Shown here one piece after another: positions 7,314 to 13,289 of a stretch of 17,055 nucleotides of DNA. The DNA comes from JAEYLA01 sp035561315. GTDB taxonomy: Bacteria; Bacillota; Clostridia; Christensenellales; CAG-138. The notes under the pieces were generated by a model, which had not been told where the DNA came from, ran no database searches, and saw only the letters and a program-made list of their open reading frames with translations. Every line of letters begins with the position of its first letter. The stretch's first letter is position 1. A program made the position numbers and the translations under genes. The stretch lies in NCBI GenBank assembly GCA_035561315.1, contig DATMXR010000277.1, forward strand, positions 1-17,055, in the 5' to 3' direction.

Positions 7314-9533
7314 TTATTCAACCGGTTGAATGGGCGCAAACGCGGCGGCGAACTTCTTGATATCCCCGCCGAAGTCGATTGTGATGACCTGCGCGCTGCC
7401 CTCGCCTTCCACCTTCAATACCGTGCCCGCGCCGAACTTCGCGTGGCGCACGCGCTGATACTGCGCGTAGCTCTTTGCAGCAGCGCCGCTGCTCGGCCTT
7501 GCGATATGGGAAAGATCGGGCTGCGCCTTCACGCCGAAGCCGCCGTAGGTGCTTTCATACGGGCGCTCGGGCTGCTGCTTGCGGACAGCCCCGTTCGTCC
7601 TGGGCGCGGGCCTGCCGCCGTTCTCCTGCTCCACAAGCTCCTCCGGGATCTCTTCCAAAAACCGCGAGGGCGGGTTTACGGAAAGCTCGCCGTACAGGTT
7701 GCGCTGGTAGGCGTGGATCAAATACAGTTCTTCCATCGCCCGGGTGATGCCCACATAGCACAGCCTGCGCTCCTCCTCCAGCTTGGCGGGTTCCAGGCGC
7801 GACCTCCGGGTCGGGAATATGTATTCCTCCATGCCGGGCATGAACACCACCGGAAATTCCAGCCCTTTTGCGCTGTGCATGGTCATCATGGCCACCTGGC
7901 CGTCCTGCTCCTCCAGATTATCGATATCCGAAACGAGCGCAACGTTCTCCAAATACGCGCCCAGCGCGTCCGTTTCGCCGTCGTCCGGCAGGCCTTCCGA
8001 AAATTCCTTCAGCGCGCCCATCAGCTCGTTGATGTTCTCGCTGCGCGTCTCATAGTTCTCTTTTTTGTCTTCCCGCAAATAGGCGTCGTATTCAACCTTT
8101 TCCAAAAGCTGCCGTACAAATTCATACAGCGGCAGTGTATGCCTAAGCGCCAGCAGCTCCGTCATGATTTCGATGAACCCCTGCACCTTGGAGCGCACGC
8201 GCTGGGAAAGCGGTTCCCCCTGCATGGCGGCCAGAAACATGGGAATATCCGCCGACGCCGCGGCGGCCTCCAGTTCCGCGATGGCGGCGGCGCCAATCCC
8301 GCGGCGCGGGACGTTGATGATGCGCAGGAGCGCCACGTCGTCCGCCGGATTGTACAATAACCGCAAATATGACAAAAGGTCCTTGATCTCCGCGCGCTCA
8401 TAGAAACGCAGGCCGCCGTACACGCGGTACGGTATGCCGTAGTTGGCCATGGCGGTTTCTATGACGCGGCTCTGCGCGTTGGTGCGGTACAGTACGGCAA
8501 ACTCGTCGTACCGCCTGCCGCCCTTGGCGCCTGAAAGAATATGGCTGCAGATATAGTCCGCCTCCATGCGCTCGTCCGGCGCCTGGTAGACTCTTATTTG
8601 CGCGCCGCCCGCGCGGTCCGTCCACAGCTTTTTGCGCTTCCTGCTTTGGTTGTTGCTGATGACGCTGTTTGCGGCGTCCAATATAACGGAGGTGGAGCGG
8701 TAGTTCTGCTCCAGCCGTATGACGTTTGCCCCCGGAAAATCCTTTTCAAACTCCAGGATGTTTCTTATATCCGCGCCCCGCCAGCCGTAAATGCTCTGAT
8801 CGTCGTCGCCGACCACGCAGATGTTCTTGTGCTGCGCGCACAAAAGCCGGATGAGCCGGTACTGCGCCATGTTGGTGTCCTGGTATTCGTCCACCAGCAC
8901 GTACTGAAAGCGCTGCTGGTAGCGCGCCAGGACGTCCCGGTTCTTATCGAACAGCTCCAGCGTTTTTAACAGCAGATCGTCAAAGTCCAAGGCGTTGTTC
9001 GCCTTGAGTTTTTTCTCGTAGAGCCTGTACACCTTTTGGTAGATATCGCCGAACGCGTCGTCCTTTAAATACGCCTCCACGTCCGTCGTCTGGTTTTTCG
9101 CCTGGCTGATGCGCTCACGCAATAAACGTTTGGGAAATTTATCGTCGTCCAGCTCCAGTTTTTTTATAATTTCGGTATATATCGTAAGCTGGTCCGCGTC
9201 GTCGTATATGACAAAGCTCTTCTCATAGCCGATATGCTCCGCCTCGCGCCGTAAAATGCGCGCGCAGAAGCTGTGGAACGTCATGACCCAGAGATCCGAC
9301 GCGGTATCCTCCACCAGCGCCTCGGTGCGCTCGCGCATTTCGCGCGCAGCCTTGTTGGTGAACGTAAGCGCCAATATATTCCACGGCCGCACATGGCAAT
9401 CCGCGATCAAATGCGCGATACGGCTGGTGAGCACGCGCGTCTTCCCCGAGCCCGCGCCCGCGAGCACCAAAAGCGGGCCCTCCACGCATTCCACGGCCTG
9501 AAGCTGCTCCCTGTTCAGTTTCGAAAAATCCAA
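7314..9533 (-). CDS. pcrA: ATP-dependent DNA helicase PcrA (UvrD family), TTG start
   Basis: Superfamily 1 3'-5' helicase acting in nucleotide excision repair, removal of RecA filaments and clearing of transcription-replication conflicts. The start is read as TTG at 9531-9533, because GGAGGGGG lies six bases upstream and MDFSKLNREQ matches the family; an upstream ATG at 9653 would add 40 residues that look like leader sequence. The resulting 739 residues show Walker A AGAGSGKT (25-32), TFTNKAAREM, DEYQD (215-219), GDDDQSIYGWRGA, QNYR (276-279), TMHSAKGLEF and VGITRAM. The last 45 residues (VRHAKFGAGTV to FAPIQPVE) form the C-terminal tail that contacts RNA polymerase in PcrA. First gene of the pcrA-ligA unit. 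Confidence 0.97.
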   Translation of the reverse strand: MDFSKLNREQLQAVECVEGPLLVLAGAGSGKTRVLTSRIAHLIADCHVRPWNILALTFTNKAAREMRERTEALVEDTASDLWVMTFHSFCARILRREAEHIGYEKSFVIYDDADQLTIYTEIIKKLELDDDKFPKRLLRERISQAKNQTTDVEAYLKDDAFGDIYQKVYRLYEKKLKANNALDFDDLLLKTLELFDKNRDVLARYQQRFQYVLVDEYQDTNMAQYRLIRLLCAQHKNICVVGDDDQSIYGWRGADIRNILEFEKDFPGANVIRLEQNYRSTSVILDAANSVISNNQSRKRKKLWTDRAGGAQIRVYQAPDERMEADYICSHILSGAKGGRRYDEFAVLYRTNAQSRVIETAMANYGIPYRVYGGLRFYERAEIKDLLSYLRLLYNPADDVALLRIINVPRRGIGAAAIAELEAAAASADIPMFLAAMQGEPLSQRVRSKVQGFIEIMTELLALRHTLPLYEFVRQLLEKVEYDAYLREDKKENYETRSENINELMGALKEFSEGLPDDGETDALGAYLENVALVSDIDNLEEQDGQVAMMTMHSAKGLEFPVVFMPGMEEYIFPTRRSRLEPAKLEEERRLCYVGITRAMEELYLIHAYQRNLYGELSVNPPSRFLEEIPEELVEQENGGRPAPRTNGAVRKQQPERPYESTYGGFGVKAQPDLSHIARPSSGAAAKSYAQYQRVRHAKFGAGTVLKVEGEGSAQVITIDFGGDIKKFAAAFAPIQPVE

Positions 9534-9560
9534 AAATGTCCCCCTCCAATCACTTGTTCC

Positions 9561-9569
9561 ATTATACCA
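9561..9569 (-). promoter_or_regulatory. Extended -10 promoter of pcrA-ligA
   Basis: TGG-TATAAT on the minus strand gives a perfect extended -10. No good -35 is seen at 16-19 bases; the best matches are about 3 of 6. Start of transcription would fall near 9554, leaving only about 20 bases before the TTG of pcrA. Confidence 0.75.
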
Positions 9570-9623
9570 TGTGGACGTAAAAGCTTGTAGCGCAAAAGCG
9601 GACAGGAACCCCGCGTACGCAGA

Positions 9624-9646
9624 AAACGCCCGGATACCGGACGTTT
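9624..9646. repeat. Inverted repeat in the pcrA/VOC divergent intergenic region
   Basis: AAACG-C-CCGG, then ATA, then CCGG-A-CGTTT: a 23-base inverted repeat with one mismatched pair and a three-base centre. It sits between the divergent promoters, about 35 bases before the VOC gene -10 and 55 bases upstream of the pcrA -10. That is a plausible place for a dimeric regulator site. No T run follows on either strand, so it is not a terminator. Confidence 0.6.
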
Positions 9647-9680
9647 CGCACAAATCATATCTTTCGGTTGCGTAACGCTG

Positions 9681-9686
9681 TATAAT
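9681..9686 (+). promoter_or_regulatory. Candidate -10 box for the VOC-family gene
   Basis: A perfect TATAAT lies 45 bases before the start codon of the VOC gene. No TTGACA-like -35 is present at the proper distance, so it would need an activator or be weak. The nearby inverted repeat at 9624-9646 is a candidate partner site. Confidence 0.5.
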
Positions 9687-9730
9687 GACGGCAATGATAC
9701 GCGTCCGCGCGGCGGCAAAAAGGAGGCATT

Positions 9731-10186
9731 ATGGCGGCACGGTACGTACACACCAACCTGATCGCAAAGGACTGGAGGCGGCTTTCGCTTTTTTACCAGC
9801 GCGTGTTCGGGTGCAGGCCCGTGCCCCCGCCGCGGGATTTGAAGGGGGATTGGCTGAACAGGCTCACGGGCATGAAGGACGCGCACATCACGGGCGAGCA
9901 CCTTGCGCTGCCGGGGTACGGAGAACAGCCGCCCACGCTTGAGATATTTTCCTATAATACTATGGAAGAGCCATCCGGCAGGACGCTCAACCGCGCCGGT
10001 TTCGCGCACATCGCATTCGAGGTGGGCGACGTACCCGCCATGCTGCAGCGGGTCCTGGAGGAGGGCGGCTCCCAGGTGGGCGAGCTGGTTCAGGCGCAGT
10101 ATCCCGGCGGCGTCACCGCCACGTTTGTATACGCCGCCGACCCCGAGGGGAATATCATTGAGCTGCAAAGCTGGAGCAAACAGTAG
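9731..10186 (+). CDS. VOC-superfamily (glyoxalase/bleomycin-resistance fold) protein
   Basis: 151-residue single-domain protein of the vicinal oxygen chelate superfamily, which includes metal-dependent lyases, dioxygenases and antibiotic-binding proteins. Two beta-alpha-beta-beta-beta modules are recognisable: YVHTNLIAKDWRRLSLFYQRVFG at the start and FAHIAFEVGDVPAMLQRVLEEGG in the second half, ending in ADPEGNIIELQSW. The expected four metal ligands are present as H7, E71, H93 and E144, so it is probably a metal-dependent enzyme. AGGAGG precedes the ATG by four bases. It stands alone, divergent from pcrA and convergent with guaD. The substrate cannot be told from sequence; methylglyoxal lyase, methylmalonyl-CoA epimerase-like and lactoylglutathione-lyase-like roles are all unproven. 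Confidence 0.88.
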   Translation: MAARYVHTNLIAKDWRRLSLFYQRVFGCRPVPPPRDLKGDWLNRLTGMKDAHITGEHLALPGYGEQPPTLEIFSYNTMEEPSGRTLNRAGFAHIAFEVGDVPAMLQRVLEEGGSQVGELVQAQYPGGVTATFVYAADPEGNIIELQSWSKQ

Positions 10187-10190
10187 CCAG

Positions 10191-10217
10191 AAAAAAAGAG
10201 GCCGAACGGCCTCTTTT
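10191..10217. terminator. Bidirectional Rho-independent terminator between VOC gene and guaD
   Basis: A perfect 10-bp stem AAAAGAGGCC / GGCCTCTTTT closes a GAAC loop. The left arm is preceded by three more A residues, so both strands end in a T run (TTTT on plus, seven T on minus). It begins five bases after the VOC stop codon and ends eight bases before the guaD stop codon, so it serves both convergent units. Confidence 0.92.
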
Positions 10218-10224
10218 GATTTGG

Positions 10225-11490
10225 TTACCCGACCCTTTTGCCCTCGCTGTAGCGCGCCGCAACGCAGCGCCCTTCGGAAAGGTACAGGATGCGCTCGAGC
10301 CTCTGCGCCAAAGAAAGCGCCCTTTGCGGGAAAGCGCCGTCGTCCAGCACGAGCGCGTGCAGCATATCCCCCTTCCGGAAGCCGGGGCCCGCATCGAAAT
10401 ACTTCTGCCCCGCGGAGGTAATGAGATAAAACGCCTCCGCCACGGTCAAAAAAGCCTCCTCTTTGCCGGTATCCAGCCAGTTCCGTTTGGAGGTGCGGAT
10501 GGCCTCGGTGGCGACGTCCATCATGGAGAGGCGCGCGCCGCCCGCGATATCCGAGCCGAGCGTGACCTGCAGGCCTTCATTGAGCATGCGGCGGATGGGC
10601 GCGACGCCGCTCGCGATGTTGATATTGGAATCCGGGCAGTGCGCCACCCAGACGCCGCGCTCGCGCATGGCTGCGCGCTCCCGGGCGTCGGAATACACGC
10701 AGTGCGCCATGATGGTCTTTTCCCCGAACAGGCCGAAGCGGTCATAACTTTCCCAATACTGGCCGCAGCCCGGGCAAAGCGACTTGACCCACGCGATTTC
10801 ATCGAGGTTTTCCGAAAGGTGGGACTGTACAAAAAGCCCCCGGTCTTTCGCGATGTCCCCCAACCCCCGCATCAGTTCGTCCGTGCAGGATGGCGTGAAG
10901 CGCGGCGTGAGCATGGGGCGGATGTGTTGGTAGCGCCCTTCGCACTCGTCCAGCCAGCGCAGGGTTTCAGAGAGCGACTCCTCCGTGGTTTCCCGCAGGA
11001 TATTCGGGCTGTTGCGGTCCATGTTGACCTTGCCCACATAGCCGGTGACGCCCGCGCGCTCGAGTTCCTCCATCAGCACATGCGTGCTTTCGCGGTGGAT
11101 GGAGGAAAACATGCAGACCCGGGTGGTGCCCACGCGGATCAGCTCCGAGGCGAGCCTGCGGTAGAGTTCCCGCGCGTATTCCGGGTCTTTAAACGCCGAT
11201 TCGGTCGGGAACGTGTAGGTGTTGAGCCAGTCCAAAAGCTGCAGGTCCATGCCCATGCCGAGCATCGCAAACTGCGGGGCGTGCAGGTGCATATCCACAA
11301 ACGCGGGCACGATCAGTTTTTCGCCAAAGTCCTCGATCGGCGCGCCAAAAAACCGTTCCGGCAACGCTTCGTATACGCCCTCGATCCGGCCGCCCTCCGC
11401 CTCCGTCACGAGGTATCCGTTTTCCACGCAGGAGAGCGCGCCCATGACCGGCGCGTGCACGATGTTGCCTTTGTATATGGCCGTCTGCAT
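10225..11490 (-). CDS. guaD: Guanine deaminase
   Basis: Zinc amidohydrolase that deaminates guanine to xanthine and ammonia. The 421-residue protein has family length. After a short N-terminal beta sandwich comes VPAFVDMHLHAPQ with metal-binding H68 and H70, then TFPTE (guanine deaminase signature), SIHREST, and QSHLSEN with H224 and the catalytic E227. AHCVYS carries H263, HCPDSNINI follows, and GSDIAGG carries D314. GGAGGG stands six bases before the ATG. It is the second gene of the hydA-guaD unit, 49 bases after hydA, and so lies under the purine riboswitch upstream of hydA. It ends at the shared bidirectional terminator. Confidence 0.95.
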   Translation of the reverse strand: MQTAIYKGNIVHAPVMGALSCVENGYLVTEAEGGRIEGVYEALPERFFGAPIEDFGEKLIVPAFVDMHLHAPQFAMLGMGMDLQLLDWLNTYTFPTESAFKDPEYARELYRRLASELIRVGTTRVCMFSSIHRESTHVLMEELERAGVTGYVGKVNMDRNSPNILRETTEESLSETLRWLDECEGRYQHIRPMLTPRFTPSCTDELMRGLGDIAKDRGLFVQSHLSENLDEIAWVKSLCPGCGQYWESYDRFGLFGEKTIMAHCVYSDARERAAMRERGVWVAHCPDSNINIASGVAPIRRMLNEGLQVTLGSDIAGGARLSMMDVATEAIRTSKRNWLDTGKEEAFLTVAEAFYLITSAGQKYFDAGPGFRKGDMLHALVLDDGAFPQRALSLAQRLERILYLSEGRCVAARYSEGKRVG

Positions 11491-11517
11491 ACGGGTCCCT
11501 CCTTTTTATATGATGCA

Positions 11518-11532
11518 TTCGCCTATGGCGAA
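11518..11532. repeat. Short perfect inverted repeat between hydA and guaD
   Basis: TTCGCC-TAT-GGCGAA, a perfect 6-bp stem with three-base loop, lies in the 49-base gap between the hydA stop and the guaD ribosome binding site. No T run follows in the direction of transcription (minus), so it is not a terminator. It may be a small intercistronic hairpin that affects mRNA processing. Confidence 0.6.
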
Positions 11533-11539
11533 AGAAATA

Positions 11540-12907
11540 TTACTTCCTGTACCCCTGGCACGGCCCGCGGAACACATACCTGCCCAGGCCGGCTTTGCGC
11601 AGGCTCCCGTCCCTTACCGTCCATTCGCCGTTTACAAGCACGTCCCGGGCGCGCCCACGCACGCGGAAGCCTTCGTACGGGGAGTTGTCGCAGTTGTGCG
11701 CGAGGGTCTTATAGGAAATCGTCTCCTCATGCCGCGGGTCCCAGACGACGACGTCCGCGTCCGCGCCTTCGGCGATAACGCCCTTGTTGGTGCAGCCGAA
11801 CAGCTTCGCCGCGTTTGACGAAAGCTGCGCCGCCATCTGCTCGAGCGTCAGCCTGCCGGAAAGCACGCCGTAGGTATAATACAGCGCCGCCCGGTTCTGC
11901 ACGCCCGCGCCGCCGTTGGGGATCTTCGTAAAATCGTCCTTCCCCAGGGCTTTTTGCTCCATGGTAAAGGAGCAATGGTCGGTGCCCACGGTATCGATCC
12001 CGTTTTCAGCCAAGCCCTTCCACAGCGCATCCTGATCTTCCGGTGCGCGCAGCGGCGGGCTCATCACATATTTCGCGCCGTCCGGATCATCATAACGAGA
12101 GCTGTCCAGCACAAGATATTGCGGGCAGGTCTCCAAATAGACCTCCTGCCCCCGCGCGCGGGCCTGGCGGGCTTCCGCGAAACCCGCCCCGGTGGAAAGA
12201 TGCACGACATACGCGTGGCTTCCCGCCATCTGGGCGATGCGCAGGTACCGGCTTACGGCCTCCGCCTCGACTTCGGCGGGCCTTGACAGCGGATGCGCCG
12301 CGGGGCCGAGGTTCCCCGCCGCCTTCAGCTCCGCGATTTTCGCGTTGAGCACATGGTAATTTTCGCAATGCATGCTGATGAGCGCGCCGATGTCCCGCCC
12401 GCGCTGCATGGCAAGGTAGATTTCCCCGTCGTTGACGCGGAGCGCCGGATACACCATGTACATTTTATAGGAGGTGACGCCCGCCTTTGTTATATCGTCC
12501 ATTTCGCGGGAGATGTTTTCGTTCCATTCGGCCAGCGCCATATGGAAGCCGTAGTTGCAGGAGCTGCCCTCCGCTTTTTTGTGCCACTCTTCAAGCGCCG
12601 CCCGCAGCGTCCCGCCGTGCACGGGCGTGGCGAAATCGAGCACCGTGGTGGTGCCGCCCAATACCGCCGCCTTTGTGCCGGTCACAAAATTGTCCGCCGT
12701 GACGGTCACGCCAAGATCCAGGTCAAAATGCGTGTGCGGGTCGATAAACCCGGGGAACACGTAACAGCCAGAGGCGTCGATCACTTCCGCGTTTGCCTCT
12801 TCCAGTTGTTTTCCAGCCGCAAGGATACGGCCATCCCCGATGAGGAGATCCGCTTCCCTTCTTCCGTCCGCATTGATAATTAACCCGTTTTTGATAAGAT
12901 ACCGCAA
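11540..12907 (-). CDS. hydA: Dihydropyrimidinase / hydantoinase family cyclic amidohydrolase, TTG start
   Basis: Binuclear-metal amidohydrolase that opens cyclic ureides or imides such as dihydropyrimidines and hydantoins. The 455 residues are full length. The metal site is complete: H58 and H60 in GFIDPHTH, the carboxylated lysine K148 in SYKMYM, H180, H236 and D310 in VGTDHCSF. PNGGAGVQNR is the usual dihydropyrimidinase-type loop. The start is TTG at 12905-12907 with GGAAGGGG eight bases upstream, and MRYLIKNGLIINADG fits the family start. The gene follows a roughly 210-base leader with a guanine-type riboswitch and is followed by guaD. Family members occur in anaerobic purine and urate degradation gene sets, so a purine-derived ring is a plausible substrate here, but sequence alone cannot separate this from pyrimidine or hydantoin hydrolysis. 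Confidence 0.9.
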   Translation of the reverse strand: MRYLIKNGLIINADGRREADLLIGDGRILAAGKQLEEANAEVIDASGCYVFPGFIDPHTHFDLDLGVTVTADNFVTGTKAAVLGGTTTVLDFATPVHGGTLRAALEEWHKKAEGSSCNYGFHMALAEWNENISREMDDITKAGVTSYKMYMVYPALRVNDGEIYLAMQRGRDIGALISMHCENYHVLNAKIAELKAAGNLGPAAHPLSRPAEVEAEAVSRYLRIAQMAGSHAYVVHLSTGAGFAEARQARARGQEVYLETCPQYLVLDSSRYDDPDGAKYVMSPPLRAPEDQDALWKGLAENGIDTVGTDHCSFTMEQKALGKDDFTKIPNGGAGVQNRAALYYTYGVLSGRLTLEQMAAQLSSNAAKLFGCTNKGVIAEGADADVVVWDPRHEETISYKTLAHNCDNSPYEGFRVRGRARDVLVNGEWTVRDGSLRKAGLGRYVFRGPCQGYRK

Positions 12908-12924
12908 CTAGGCCACCCCTTCCT

Positions 12925-12977
12925 GAACAAAATAAAAGAGCGCCCCTCCGCAACGAAACACGCAAAGCGCCGTTGCG
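12925..12977 (-). promoter_or_regulatory. Likely expression platform of the hydA riboswitch
   Basis: Between aptamer and hydA, CGCAACG (12971-12977) pairs with CGTTGCG (12949-12955), with a small CGC/GCG stem nested inside. GAGGGGCGCTC then leads into a T-rich run CTTTTATTTTG. The main hairpin stops 11 bases before the T run, so this is not a textbook terminator. GAGGGGC (12942-12948) can pair fully with the aptamer's 5' P1 strand (13048-13054), which would make an alternative to P1. Confidence 0.5.
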
Positions 12978-12981
12978 AATG

Positions 12982-13055
12982 AGCCCTCATAGCGGGACAC
13001 TGGGCTGCCCCGTAGAAACGTTTGCGCCATCACCGGCAAACCTATACGAGAGGCT
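12982..13055 (-). promoter_or_regulatory. Purine riboswitch aptamer, guanine type
   Basis: Reading on the minus strand, the 74-base element has P1 AGCCTCTC / GAGGGCT (one bulge), J1/2 GTATA, P2 GTTTGC / GCAAAC, the invariant J2/3 GTTTCTAC (13012-13019), P3 GGGGCA / TGTCCC, and J3/1 GCTATG. This is the three-way junction of the purine riboswitch. The base that pairs with the ligand (complement of 12992) is C, which in this class means guanine, hypoxanthine or xanthine rather than adenine. L2 contains the conserved GATGG and L3 the CC needed for the kissing contact, but L2 is longer and L3 shorter than usual. It lies in the leader of hydA, downstream of a good promoter. Confidence 0.88.
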
Positions 13056-13123
13056 GACTCTGCAAATTTTTTTTAGCCGTACATTGGGAACGTCTCTTCT
13101 AAGAACATTCCCCGTATGCTATG

Positions 13124-13152
13124 AGTATAACAGTTCATGGAGGGGTTTTCAA
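13124..13152 (-). promoter_or_regulatory. Promoter of the hydA-guaD unit
   Basis: On the minus strand TTGAAA (13147-13152), 17 bases, then TATACT (13124-13129) preceded by TGT (extended -10). Transcription would start near 13117, about 60 bases before the riboswitch and 210 bases before the hydA start codon. Confidence 0.85.
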
Positions 13153-13239
13153 TAGGACGCATGCGCGTTTCCCGTCAAAAAAGCGAAAGATCGCTCTATT
13201 TTGGCTTTCCCGCCCGCCTGCGCGCCGCGATTTGCCCCC

Positions 13240-13267
13240 TTGAACAAACGGCAAAGCATGCTATACT
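13240..13267 (+). promoter_or_regulatory. Promoter of ade
   Basis: TTGAAC (13240-13245), 16 bases, TATACT (13262-13267) preceded by TGC (extended -10). The start of transcription would fall near 13274, leaving a leader of about 16 bases with AGGTGA as ribosome binding site. ade therefore lacks any riboswitch of its own, although its promoter is back to back with that of hydA. Confidence 0.85.
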
Positions 13268-13289
13268 ACTTTCAAAAAGCAGGTGAACC

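Noticed and set aside
7301..7339. 13-residue N-terminal extension of LigA overlapping the end of pcrA
   Set aside because: The ATG at 7300 has AGAGGGGG just upstream and gives the normal family start.
9534..9653. 40-residue N-terminal extension of PcrA from the ATG at 9653
   Set aside because: It would span the pcrA promoter and ribosome binding site, and PcrA proteins start near the SKLNREQ motif.
12925..12977. Ordinary Rho-independent terminator before hydA
   Set aside because: The only strong stem (12949-12977) ends 11 bases before the T run, so it cannot be called a standard terminator; kept only as a probable expression platform.
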